Source: Melampsora larici-populina 98AG31 (Eukaryota; Basidiomycota; Pucciniomycetes; Pucciniales; Melampsoraceae). From it: a stretch of DNA of 64,000 nucleotides. The notes under the pieces were generated by a model. It worked only from the letters and a program-made list of their open reading frames with translations. It did not search any database and was not told where the DNA came from. The stretch covers positions 3,049,601-3,113,600 of the forward strand of contig NW_006768765.1 of the NCBI RefSeq assembly GCF_000204055.1. The letters are read 5' to 3'. The number at the start of each line of letters is the position of its first letter. The first letter of the stretch is position 1. Shown here piece by piece: positions 12,373-22,903 of the stretch. A program made the translations under genes and the position numbers.

Positions 12373-14199
12373 CTATCTCACCAACTGATCCTCTTCTGTC
12401 GCGTTTCTCAGCCAAAGAGTGAGGTCTTCTGGAATTTCTAAATGGATCTGCCTAAACCAATCTTTGGAAGAGGACATGCCCCGGGACAGCTCGTCCGCTG
12501 CATTATCTAGGGAAGTTACCCTTCGTTGTTCAACCTGGCAGTCGTAAGAGTATAAAAGAGAGCTAATTTGTTTCCATTCTTGGTTCACCCAGAAATCACG
12601 GGACCGTTTGTTCCGTAGCACCCCTTCCGTCGTGGTGTTGTCGGTTAAGACCAGAAAGCGGCTTCCTTCCATTGTCCTTAGTTTCGCCAATGTCAGTAGT
12701 CCAAGACGGACCGCTACCGTTTCGAGCCATGCGATCCCTCTTTTGGGTTGGTCCAGAGGTGTTTCCCAACCTGGTAGTAATCTAAACTGTGACCAATCCT
12801 TCCCAATTATCACTCCAATGCCAAAGGACGTCGAAGCGTCACCGACCCAACCGACGTTTGTCACTTCTCTCTTCTTTAAGAGGTGTCTATTTGGAAAGCT
12901 TTGAAGAGTGTCCATCCACACATTAAGGTCCCCCCTCGTCACGGACGCCATCATCCTCTTCGCGTACTTATCGTGCCACTCTGCCACCCACCGGAAGCTA
13001 CTAGACAAATAACACCTCAGTTGCGGTAAGATGTATGAAACATGACTGAGACGACCATTCATCTTCTCCACCTCCTTATAAGAGTAGTGTGTCTGCCGTA
13101 AAAATTCACTGAGCTGGTCGATTCGTAGCTGTAGTTTCGGTAGCGGGAGGCATACTGTTTTTTCCTTGAAATTCCAGAGAAAGCCAATGTACTTTTGTTC
13201 ATTGGCAAAATGGGAAAATTTGGTTTCATTTGTCTTTACTCCCAGTCTTGCACTATAGGCCACAACTTCTTCCATGTTTAGCGAGCTTGCCTCTTCTTTG
13301 ATCAGAAGATTGTCATCTACCCATCTAAAAGCCTCTTTCAGTCGAAAATGTTTCTTAACTAATTCCTTCCACCCATCGGCTGGACCACCGAAGCTTCCAC
13401 AGCCTCCGACGCCTCCAAATGAAATGCATGTGTCTATGTACTGAAAACCTAAGAAGCACGTTAACAGTAAGAATGGCCACTGGCTTGGGAGAGTTCCGAT
13501 TTGCCGGTACGCTTTCTCCCAGTCGAACAAACCGGCTTTTATGGGAACTTCTGTTTCTGCTACAAATTCGGAGACCGTCGAGAAATTATCCCATGTTGTT
13601 TTGAAGTCGTCTTTATTAACAAAAGAGTTGACACTGGGAATGTCTGGATTGTTCTTTGGAAAAGATAGGTCATTGATGGGCCTAAAGGACCCATCGCCGT
13701 TTATGACGGCTCCCATCGGGATCGACCAAAAGAAAGGAAACCGTGATTGTAGTTTGGCTGTTGTGAAAGGGCCATACATCCTCCCCGCCAGCACTTCTTT
13801 ACGAATGTTCTCCATGATCTTGTCTCTGACTTCCTTCAAGGATTGGTGGTTAGGTGGGCAGTAAAAAGGAAGACTACCAATACGATGATCTGGTATACCC
13901 TGATCAAACCCGTTCCTAAAGCCCTCAAGAACAAAACTAAACTGCGGTAGTAAGTCGTATCTCTTTAACTCTTCTTCCCACATCCTTATGTTCATAGCGC
14001 AGTAAGGTTTTTCCGGCCAGCGAGTTGGCAGAGAGTCGAACTGGTCCCCTGGCGAAGAGTCCCTTATTGGAATGTGGACTTCTGTTAAACCTGTAGGCTC
14101 CTGTGGTGCAGATGTCGTTTCCTCATTCGGGCTAGGTCTTGATGCTGATCTCTGGTTTAGACTAACCAAGGCAAAGAGGTAGTTTTTAGGGGAGAACAC
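12373..14199 (-). CDS. DIRS reverse transcriptase-RNase H
   Basis: 608 codons, open throughout. The RT palm shows FDWEKAYRQI (first Asp), GGVGGCGSFGGPAD and the YxDD-equivalent FRWVDDNLL (about residue 290). RNase H follows with GWVGDAST, the conserved Glu in AWLETVAVRLG, the Asp of LVLTDNTTTEG and DNAADELSRG near the end. The frame opens with GTG; a likely functional Met is in MNIRMWEEELKRYDL, which aligns with MNVRVWEAEMKKVNL in the second DIRS copy. It copies element RNA into DNA. No methyltransferase domain was recognised. Intact catalytic residues suggest the element could have been active recently. Confidence 0.9.
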   Translation of the reverse strand: MFSPKNYLFALVSLNQRSASRPSPNEETTSAPQEPTGLTEVHIPIRDSSPGDQFDSLPTRWPEKPYCAMNIRMWEEELKRYDLLPQFSFVLEGFRNGFDQGIPDHRIGSLPFYCPPNHQSLKEVRDKIMENIRKEVLAGRMYGPFTTAKLQSRFPFFWSIPMGAVINGDGSFRPINDLSFPKNNPDIPSVNSFVNKDDFKTTWDNFSTVSEFVAETEVPIKAGLFDWEKAYRQIGTLPSQWPFLLLTCFLGFQYIDTCISFGGVGGCGSFGGPADGWKELVKKHFRLKEAFRWVDDNLLIKEEASSLNMEEVVAYSARLGVKTNETKFSHFANEQKYIGFLWNFKEKTVCLPLPKLQLRIDQLSEFLRQTHYSYKEVEKMNGRLSHVSYILPQLRCYLSSSFRWVAEWHDKYAKRMMASVTRGDLNVWMDTLQSFPNRHLLKKREVTNVGWVGDASTSFGIGVIIGKDWSQFRLLPGWETPLDQPKRGIAWLETVAVRLGLLTLAKLRTMEGSRFLVLTDNTTTEGVLRNKRSRDFWVNQEWKQISSLLYSYDCQVEQRRVTSLDNAADELSRGMSSSKDWFRQIHLEIPEDLTLWLRNATEEDQLVR

Positions 14200-14556
14200 A
14201 CAATGTTATTACGCTGATCAAAAACCATAGTTATATATTCCTGAGGAACATCGGACAGGGGAAATCACATCAAAACTAGCGATACGTATTATTTGAGCTA
14301 GGGGTTGAATGCCAACGCAAAACAGCCAACCTTCATCAAACATTCATACAACACTTTCACAGGACTCTGACATGTTACTGGATGAGCGGTAAGGACAGTA
14401 AGGTGGTAGATAAGACCATGTGCTACAGGGGGTGAGGGCGCTTTTTGCAACAACCAAAAAGCGACACAATTTCAAGAAAAAACGACCTCACTACGGCCCT
14501 TTCATAAAGGAGAGGGAAAGAAGACCGCATCATAGGTGCCAACAACCAAAGGACAC

Positions 14557-16780
14557 TCACTGTTGGCGAGTTCTTCCTCTACCATTAGACGCTCCACCTC
14601 TACCTCTACGCACTGTTCCTCTATTACTAGGTTGACGGACTTCTGATGCTTGATCCCTTCGTAAGGGTGGGAGCATCTCGATGATGTCTGGGAGACGAGG
14701 AGCTCTAGGTAAGCGAGTTGCTCTTCTATGATTTGAGGACAAGTTCGGTCGGGTTAAAGAGCGTTTCCTCTTCTTGGACAGGGTAGTTGTCGACTCTTCC
14801 CAAACCCCCGTGATAGGATCACGATGCTCGAATCGAGCTCCTTTAGCGTATGGATTCTCATTCCCTGAGCTGAGTTCACCATGTCGAGTTGCCTTCTCTT
14901 TCGCCGCCCTCTCAATGCTTTCTACATAGATACTAGCATCCGGGACCGGGACGCCCTTACCCCTGTGACCAAACAGTTGTTCCCTAAACAAGATATCGTA
15001 CCGGAGAGCTACCATCCAGCATTCGGTAGCGTCTCTCACTGCCAGCATTAAATATGTTCCCTGGTCGGAACATGACCTAGGCTGGGAATATCATTGAGAG
15101 AAGAATGGTGCATCAAATCATCTTGCACTGCACATCTGAGCCATAAAGCATACACTACATATGTGCAAACATCTGAGTAAATCCTTAGCTATCAGCTACA
15201 TACAGGTCCGCTCAGTTTTCTGCTCATCTAGATAAGAAGTTCATGTGTAATACATGCTGTAACTTTGTTCAGATTGAGCCACACATCTCAAAATATTGAC
15301 TACATATATCACAATGGCTACTCAGGAAATATTCATGGAACTGTGTAACAGTAGCAGGATGGGAATGTGATCACTAGGACCCATATTCCCATCTGGGAAC
15401 CTCTTTAATGCTGGCAGTGTCTGTGATTCAATCTGTCAGTTCTAAGCGGAATATCCAAATTCTTGAATAAACCAGATCTTACTTGATGTCTTTGACATGC
15501 TTCACGTGACCTCTTAACTGATCGGATAAGATCGAGAAGTGATATACCTTCTTCAGGTACTTTCTCAACAAGGTTATACCGTCCACCCATTCACCGAAAG
15601 TCATCGCGTATTCGGATGGGGGAGTAAGACCTCGGTTACGAGTATTCTTAGACGAAGACGTGGCGGGTTGGTTCTTTCTACTTTTGACTTTGTCTTTCTG
15701 TACAAACGTTGGGTTCAGAACGGTAAGGGGAACGTTATCTGACAAGTTCTTCATGGCCTCTCCCCAATAAGGTTGGAGAGTAGGAAGGGAAGATTTGCAA
15801 GGTGCTCCTTCTTGAAAACGAATGCCGTTTTCTTTCTTGATGCTCTTCCTGCTAGCTGAAGACTTGGTTTTTGAAGACGACACTTGTTTCCCGTGTTTAG
15901 TCACCGCTTTCCTATCTAGGTATGATGAAAGTTAATGTTTTTTAGCCATTCAATTGGAATTGGACATCGGTATCTCATGGATGAGACGACCTGATGATAC
16001 AGATGGTGAGTCTGCTTACCTCTAGAAGGGGCTTTCTCTTTTGCTAAAAGGGCCTTAGCTTTTTCCTTCGCTTTAAGAGCTTTCGCAATCACTTTATCGA
16101 TCGCTTTGATTGACATGTTGGAACCTATGTTCGTACAAACACATCGGCTTTGTTAGAAGCCAATCTCAACCAGTGGGAGATGTTGAACAGGGCTACGTGA
16201 GTAGCCTGTAGACTAGAAAGTCTCATCCCTAAAGAGGGGCGCTCAAACGATGGGAGCTAGAGGATGATATGACAAGACAAAAGGATTTCTTACGCTTCTT
16301 TTTCTCCTTGACTGTCAATTCTGAATCATCTGAGTCGCTCGAATCATTCGAAGAATCAGATGACAATGAATCTTCCTCAGAAGAATCTTCCGCCCTCGCG
16401 CTGGACTCGGAATCGGATGAATCCGAAGAGTCCCCCGAAGATGAAGAGTCTGGACTCCCATAGTCGTGTTCTGCATTGTACGTGTCATCCTCCGAATCTT
16501 CTTCTTGAGACTCTTGATCTTCTACCTCATCACCTTCCACTTCATCCTCCCCTGTGTAGCTATCCATGGACCTGGCTATCGCGTCACGTCGTTCCTCTTC
16601 AATCGTTTCACCATCCAACTGATCATTGTTGGGATCATCAGTACCTTCCAGATCATCCGCCGGAGCAGCGGGTGGAACGGTCGTGGTTGATGAAGGGGGG
16701 GCGATGATGACCGTTCCCTCTTTGATAGCCTCTCCTCTAGCACTACGGGTTATTCGGCTAGTTGTTTGATTGTTTGCCAT
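14557..16780 (-). CDS. DIRS Gag-like protein, multi-exon
   Basis: The start is taken at ATG 16780 (MANNQTTSRITRSARG). A first exon of about 170 codons is highly acidic and Ser-rich. A Lys/Ala-rich exon (about 16116-16020) joins 15915-15483 across a GTAAGC..AG intron. The next joins 15034-14557 across a 448-nt GTAAGA..AG intron, restoring a segment that matches the second DIRS copy: GHVKHVKDIK-DATECWMVALRY against GHRKVVMELRDNFGWMIALRY. The tail is Arg/Gly-rich (GTVRRGRGGASNGRGRTRQQ), suited to nucleic-acid binding. The first intron, between about 16270 and 16116, is uncertain. The presumed role is packaging of element RNA. A spliced gag is notable because intron-bearing retroelement RNA must avoid or use splicing selectively. 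Confidence 0.6.
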
Positions 16781-17109
16781 TTGGAACCCAAAGATTAAAC
16801 CGATGTTATTAAGGGTGGGTGTGACGTAACAATTTGTTAGACGACTTGTGTTCTCTTTAAGATGAATTAAAAAAATTAGAGATATGTGATGGATCGAGAA
16901 ATGACGCGGATTAAGTGAGGATGAATTTATGAACGTAGAGAGGCTAATCTGCTGGGTGACTGCTATCAATAACTACAAACAGGAAGTAACGACTAAAAGA
17001 TTGCAACAGGAAGTAACTATGAAGAGTTCGTAACTAAAAAACCAATGAATCTGGTCTCGCTAAAGACGGGAATGGGACTTCTGAAAAGGACTTTGTAATC
17101 TAAAACAAA

Positions 17110-17551
17110 ACAAAAAAGATTTTGTAACAACCTATAGGATTGTAGTAAACTTATTATCAATCTAGGGATGAATTGATATTGAATTTAAATTCTTATAGTA
17201 AGTTGAATTACGGATAATTGATAGTTAATGCAGTGCAGTGAATGGAAAGATGATTGAGATGAAAAAGATACGGTCTAGGAAAAAGGAAAGAAAGGGAGGA
17301 AAGTCCTTCCCTCTCTTTGATGCTCTATATATCATCATGTCTTCCGCCTTTCTTTTATTTCCAATATTATGACGTATTTAATCTAATTATATGGCTTTCG
17401 TAATCCCGTCTCTCTCGAGAAGGAATATGATATTCCTCTTTCTGGATTAAGGATGACACGCTACTTTTCACTCTCACTCCTATCTGTCATCTATCTAGTG
17501 CACGCCTTCATGGACTGACTTCACATTTTGTGCCTCATGTAAAGGCCTATC
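17110..17551 (-). repeat. A1 split direct repeat, 5' end of DIRS element
   Basis: About 440 bp, near-identical to A2 (9941-10380). On the minus strand it is the left terminus and probably holds the promoter. The outer edge AAAGGCCTA|TC is followed by TIR-transposon sequence TCAATGATGAACC. Confidence 0.9.
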
Positions 17552-18044
17552 AATGATGAACCAAATCAAATCGTGATTTGGGGAAACTTGAATCGTAATG
17601 GTTCCTTTGGTTCGGTTTCAGTTGTCCTAATCGTTTTAGGTAGAATTGATTGAAGACAAAAGAAGTTAAATATTGTGGGTACTTGAAAGATAGGAGGAGT
17701 TGAAATACTTACCCAAAGAAACAAAAGTGAAAGATGGAATGTTTGAGTTGATAGGTGGGGAGAGTTGGCAATTCAGAAGGGACTTTAGACCAGAGCTGTG
17801 TTTAAAAGTTTCATTTTGAATTTCAAATTTTCAAAATGAAATACATTGTGACTAAATGCTGTTTAGAACAACTTAAGTTGAACACTACATTTCTGTGTTT
17901 TTTTGAGTCACAGAACAAAAAGAAACAACAATGAGAGGCAACATAGCTTTGTTCAGGTCGTGAGCACGATGGAGATACTCAAAAAGGAAAATTTGAAATC
18001 ATGAGTTATAGAAAAACAGTCAATAAATGATCTAAATTGATATT
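17552..18044. other. Non-coding interior of the large transposon
   Basis: Continuation of the host transposon after the DIRS insertion, downstream of the alpha-kinase gene. No ORF or strong repeat was seen. Confidence 0.5.
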
Positions 18045-20408
18045 CTATAGTGGTGATGCATCCCGATCTCTTTCTTCAAGAAGAACATTCAAAGATGCCA
18101 TACTTTCACTCAAATCAGGCCGACCACCATTTTTAACGTGTTCAGCAATATAATCAATATCATGATTCTCTTGATGATCTTGGGAAGATGATTGACCCGG
18201 AAGAAAGGGGAGATCTAATATACCACAGAGTGTATAACACCGATGTTGGTTCTCAAAGTTGGCAAAACCCTTCTCTGCCGTATTTGTTTCAGCAACCCAA
18301 GCGTTCCTAAAGGAATGTAACATAACCATTTGTGAGATGATGCCAATGACAATGTGGGTAACAGAAGGAAAAAAAAACACCTTGAATCAAGGATCAATGG
18401 GTCCGTCAAATAAAAACCAGACCCTTGTAAATCAGCAACCAATCGTTGATGACTTGTAATCTCGTAAACATAGTGGGTGAAGGCTGCAATGCATAGGTGA
18501 ATTGGATCTCCAACTTGTTGGGTTTTGAAATGTACATTTGAAGTGTATTTTCGGAATTTACCTTGATCAACTAGTGAGTCTTCAAAAAACCATATATTCT
18601 TTGGATCAAGATCATCATACTTTCCGCTATATACCACAAATGAGTTGACGACCTAAAACAATATATAAGTCAGTAGTATGACACATATAAGCCATTTGAT
18701 CAAGTGTACCTGTAAATTAGCTATACAATCTATGAGTGGTTTATCTTTCAAAGAAGCGCATTTTGCCTGAAATTGCTTTAAATACTTCGATACAGCCATA
18801 TAAAGCTGCTGGGTTTGGGTGTATGAGTGGAGAAGTTTCTTCCCAACAGTGTTGGTTGTTATGAGCTGCTTCGCGACCATCTTGCAAACATTTCCCTTGA
18901 TTTCACCTAATGCATTATAACATATTCGACAAGAGCCTCTACCAATCTCCTGCTCAGTAAAGACATGATATTCAAAATTGACGGGTTTCCAACCTGGCTG
19001 CTTAGTACATGGATCAACTTGGAACACCAGATTTTTTCCACGAATAAGCTTGATTGGTGTAGAAGGTGTAGAACAAGGTGTAACTGGAAAAGGTGTGCCA
19101 AATTGTGTGATACCAACATCATTGAATGTGGTTAAAGCACCTAAATACAAGGTGGGAATCAGCATTTTGAAGACAGAGAAAGATATAAAAGCTCAGAGTT
19201 CTCACCAATTGATTCCTCATTCATCGATGTGAGCATTTGGTCATGAGAATGATTGTTGACTCTAAGAAGCGAGTTTAAACCTTTCTGAGTGGAGAATCTT
19301 GTTTCGTGGTTGTAATTGGTTTGCAAGATAGGTATGTCATGTCTAAGAGTTGGAACAAGGTGTGTTGAATTGTTCAATGTGAATGTACTTGATTTGGCAC
19401 TGGAAGGCAAGAAAGTTGGCGGTCCCATGAGATCGACCTCAGAATCTTGATTCAGACATGATGTTGAGACGGACGATTGATTCTTGTTTTGGTTTAGTGT
19501 CGGAAGAATATTGCTACGTAGTTCTAGAGTTTCTGGGGCAGAATCATCCGAAATCTTGGTTGAACAAGTAGCTGGTTGGCTTTGTTTAGTTTTCTTCACT
19601 CGCTTTTTGACACAAGACTCTGAGCTAGAAACACTATCGAGTTCTTCTTCAGAAGTTGAAGGTTCGTGTTTTTTTTTGTGGGTTGTTTTTTGCTTGATAC
19701 TTTTTTCTTCTTCAGTTTTTCTTGGGTCGAAGGATAATCTTTGTCATATTTATCACCCTCAAAGATAAGCTCAAGTCCATTACGTGTGTTGCTGAGATGT
19801 TCCTTGATCATTTGAGTTGTAATCTTAACAGGAGGACGAGTAGTTGATGTGATATAGAAATAATCAGATTGGAAGAAGAGTGGATATGCTGGAATGTTGT
19901 TCCTTATTTCTCGTATTTCACTAGAAAACTGCTCAAAAATTCCACGGCAAGCTTTGATCCAGAGAAGATGATCAGTTTCCTCTTCAGTGATTAAAAGTTT
20001 GATGTTTGCTGCATGATGAGGAAAGAACGTTTGGCTGATACGGCCATGGTGATACATTGCGAGCTTAGCAGTGAAAGTGTATGATGATTGAGTGGCTGAT
20101 ATGGTTGGTTGGTTCGAAGAAGAAGACAAAGATGAGGCTGATTGATTCAGACGTGAGAGGCCTTGACGTTCCTGTGATTTCACTGCAGCAAAGCGGTTTC
20201 GAAGTGCCTGTGATTCCTTCTTCTTGTCTGCTACTGATATGTGATTATTAAATGCATGATTTCCAGAAGCACTTGAGAGTTGACTGTTCTTGTTAGCAAC
20301 AGCTGGTACATCATCACTAAGCTTCTTGAGGCAGTCTTCACACATTTTAAATTGTGTGTATTGTTGTTCGACTAAGTTGATGTTGCATTTTTTGCAGACA
20401 CTAGACAT
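18045..20408 (-). CDS. Alpha-kinase (MHCK/eEF2K type), one frameshift
   Basis: Four exons: 20408-19206, 19140-18710, 18652-18381 and 18306-18045. All three GT-AG introns are phase-consistent. The N-terminus has a CKKC..CEDC zinc-ribbon-like pair and a Ser-rich linker. The kinase domain carries IGRGSCRICYNALGEI, the ATP-site Lys in VCKMVAKQL, then AAFTHYVYE, the hallmark LVADLQGSGFYLTDPLI, and the zinc-binding ENQHRCYTLCGILDLPFLPG end, all in the order seen in alpha-kinases. It would phosphorylate Ser/Thr of a protein partner that cannot be guessed. In exon 1 the frame shifts at an A9 run near 19667-19681; both sides are clearly coding, so this is a recent mutation or an assembly slip. It lies just inside the right inverted repeat of the large transposon. 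Confidence 0.8.
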
Positions 20409-20658
20409 CTTCAAGGAATATGTTTACAAAGGGGTTGTGGTAATATTGGTAATATGAACTATGATAATAGATAGTTTATGTTGTTTTGTGCCAAAGTCTA
20501 GTGATACAATCTGATAGAAGCGCAAAAAGAGTGGATATAAAGACAAAGGCCATATATTGAAACCTATGTACCGGTGGTGAACGGGTAAATCTATTAGATG
20601 TGATATGGTGTCATGTTTTTTGTCGGCATGACACTTTTCGGTCGTCAGACCGTCCGCA

Positions 20659-20838
20659 ATGACTCATGTTACGACACGGTTTTTTTGAATCAAAAATCCA
20701 TGTCGATGTGTGTCGGTATGAGTCATGTCGGACGGTTTTTGGCTTGGAGATGAATTTCGACCAAACATGACATGGAAAAATTACATGTGGAATCCATGTC
20801 ATGTTTATATGTCGGTATGAGTCTACACGTATTCCATA
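20659..20838 (-). repeat. Right terminal inverted repeat of the large transposon
   Basis: Inverted copy of 5283-5462, closing GTATTCCATA at 20838. GATTCG follows, against GATTTG outside the left end. The start of the alpha-kinase gene is 250 bp inside it, so the repeat may serve as its promoter region. Confidence 0.85.
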
Positions 20839-20844
20839 GATTCG

Positions 20845-21338
20845 GATTGCATTTCAAGAATTTACAGTTTGGGTGAATTGTAAGGATCTTGAATCGAGTC
20901 AGATTTATTTCAGAAGGTATACGAGACAATTCATATATATTTATCTTGTTGTCTCCCCGAATCATCCAAATGATATCACCATTTTCGAGAAAGATCCAAG
21001 TGAAAATCTCGAGAGGTGATCGTGAAGATTTGTTTGTTGGCGGATCGGTTGAATGACCGATTTGATCAAGATGCAAGTCATCAAGTCATACTTGCTCTTC
21101 CAGGGAATTTAGACATCCTCTCATTTTGGAATTGAAGCATGGGACTGGTTCCATGAAAATCGGTGCAATAGATTTTTAAAGTTGAACAAATTGTCTCGGG
21201 TCAAGGTTTCAATAACCGGGGTCATGAGACCAACTTCTTCAGGGCCATAAGAACTCGTGTCGGAGTTGATCAGTCTCTCAGCTTAAACCTTCAAGCAAGA
21301 AACCAAAAGGAAATCAAGCAAAGATCTCATCTCAAAAG
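20845..21338. other. Intergenic, promoter side of the NAT9-like gene
   Basis: No repeat or coding signal was seen apart from a chance minus-strand open frame that crosses the TIR. Confidence 0.5.
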
Positions 21339-22441
21339 ATGAAGCTCAATGAACATACTGCCTTAGTAGGACCAAGGGTAGTGTTAGTACCTTATCGGTG
21401 AGTACTTAACATTCACCTTTACTCATCAATGAAAGAAAGATCAAAAGGAGTCAACTGAACTGATCGAAGATAACTTTGAATGGAAAGGCAAGAGCATGTA
21501 AAACAGTATAACCAATGGATGAAAGATTTAGAATTACAAACACTAACGGCTAGTGAAAGTTTAAGTCTAGAAGAAGAATATCAAATGTGTCAAAGTTGGT
21601 CAAATGATTCAGATAGTTAAGTTTTTGGATTGGATTTCTGGAAAAGAGCGTTCAAGATAACTGATTTGGATTGAGTGTTTTGATTGATACATAGGATAGA
21701 ATTAACTTTTATCATTTTAGAAAGAGATACGTCTTTACCTCTTCAACTGGAAAATGGAAACTTGAATCAATCTTTTAGGTCTTCACATTTAGGTGATCAT
21801 CGAATGATGTGAGTCAAATCAACTCAAGCAAAATTGGTATTGAATCTGATCATGAATGGTTTCTTGGAAGATAGTGGTGATGTGAATTTGTTTCTATCTA
21901 ACACATCTCCTTCTCTTGATGAGAATGAGAATGAGAATGAAGAAGAAGAGAAATCGATAGGTGAATTAGAAATCATGATCGCTTCTAAAGCTCATAGAAG
22001 AATCGGTTTAGGTATAGAAGTCATGAAGATCTTTATGCATTATTCTCATTTGAGTATCTTACCTCAAATTGATTTTTATCTCGTCAAGATTGCTTTAAAC
22101 AATCAATCAAGTATAAATCTTTTCAAAGTTAGTCATTCAAGTTTTATGTTTCTTCTCATTCTGATCATGAAAACCATATCTGAAAGTCTTGTGTTGGTTA
22201 ACTTTTGCTTGGTTTCTTTTTGATTTGATTTCAGAAACTTGGGTTTAATGAATTCAAGATCAATGATTATTTTCAAGAAGTCGAACTAAGATTCAAATTC
22301 AATTCATCATCTCATCTTAACTTGACACTTTCAAAGGATCCAATTCATCAATATAACATTTCATGGACTACAACCAAAAAGATCACTTCAGATGACCAAG
22401 GTAGTAATTTGGTTCAATTTTGGATCCTTCCATGGCCTTAG
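21339..22441 (+). CDS. NAT9: N-acetyltransferase 9-like protein (GNAT family)
   Basis: Five exons (21339-21397, 21488-21615, 21700-21808, 21875-22127, 22235-22441) join in frame to 251 aa. The joined protein follows the NAT9 pattern: MKLNEHTALVGPRVVLVPYR at the start, then EHVKQYNQWM, ELQTLTASESLSLEEEYQM, SWSNDSDKLTFIIL, MIGDVNLFL, and GELEIMIASKAHRRIGLGIE, which is the acetyl-CoA-binding R/Q-x-x-G-x-G/A loop. It ends INLFKKLGFNEF and EVELRF. NAT9 is a cytoplasmic Gcn5-related acetyltransferase; in animals it has been linked to tubulin stability, but its fungal substrate is unknown. An acidic Glu/Asn insert (DENENENEEEEK) interrupts the conserved region. The protein is longer than animal NAT9 (about 207 aa) because of a C-terminal extension. 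Host gene, no sign of decay. Confidence 0.88.
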
Positions 22442-22903
22442 ACTGATCATTACTCAACTCAAAAGTCTATCAAACTGGAACTCTATGGTGGTACTAACCA
22501 CGCACTCATTACATCCTATCTAAATCCATGTGGCTCAAAACTTTCTTTCGTTCACACACAAAAAAACACGGTCTTGGAACATACACAGCTTATAGAATCA
22601 ACGTACATTACGCAATAAAACTTCACAAGAAAAACTACGTGATGAATGGATGCAAATGAATATCTTGACAATCTAGTAGATATACAACACATGATTGCAT
22701 CGAGTTGTAGATCAGAAAGACATAGCTGAAGAAAAACGAGAAATTTATGAACCTTTAATGAATAAGTTAATGGTGCTTTAATGATTATATATATATATAT
22801 ATTATAGTGTAGGTAAGAAACATGACTAATTGTTGAAAGGTACAGATGTGAATCGATCAGTTGTTGAATTGAAGAAGATGACGATACATAACATGAATCT
22901 AAT
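22442..22903. other. Spacer between convergent genes, no gene seen
   Basis: It lies between the 3' ends of the NAT9-like and F-box genes. It contains an (AT)n run at about 22785-22804. The open frame in it is low-quality. Confidence 0.5.

Larger units (their letters stand above)
9639..17551 (-). mobile_element. DIRS/PAT-type tyrosine-recombinase retrotransposon, structurally complete
   Basis: On the minus strand the order is A1 (17551-17110), Gag-like gene, RT-RNase H, tyrosine recombinase, B1 (10628-10381), A2 (10380-9941), B2 (9886-9639). This is the split direct repeat layout of PAT/Ngaro/Kangaroo-type DIRS elements. The B1/A2 junction (CCTA|TCCATT at 10377-10386) equals what would form if the outer ends of B2 and A1 were ligated, so it records the circular intermediate and fixes both ends. 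The two A copies and the two B copies are nearly identical, suggesting recent insertion. No flanking duplication is expected from a tyrosine recombinase. It sits inside the large TIR transposon. Confidence 0.9.
5283..20838. mobile_element. 15.6-kb TIR DNA transposon carrying TET-like dioxygenase and alpha-kinase
   Basis: Inverted 180-bp repeats starting TATGGAATAC lie at 5283-5462 and, in reverse, 20659-20838, with 3 mismatches. Flanking hexamers GATTTG (5277-5282) and GATTCG (20839-20844) differ at one base and look like an aged 6-bp target duplication. Inside are a DDE transposase-like gene (plus), a TET/JBP-like dioxygenase (minus) and an alpha-kinase (minus). A DIRS element occupies 9639-17551; without it the unit is about 7.6 kb. 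Neither repeat copy has a second inverted end of its own nearby, which argues against two unrelated MITEs. From memory, TAY ends with 6-bp duplications and an IS3-like transposase suggest the eukaryotic IS3EU group. That assignment is tentative. Confidence 0.7.

Noticed and set aside
16269..16707. Plus-strand Ser/Glu/Asp-rich open frames
   Set aside because: Shadow of the acidic first exon of the minus-strand DIRS gag.
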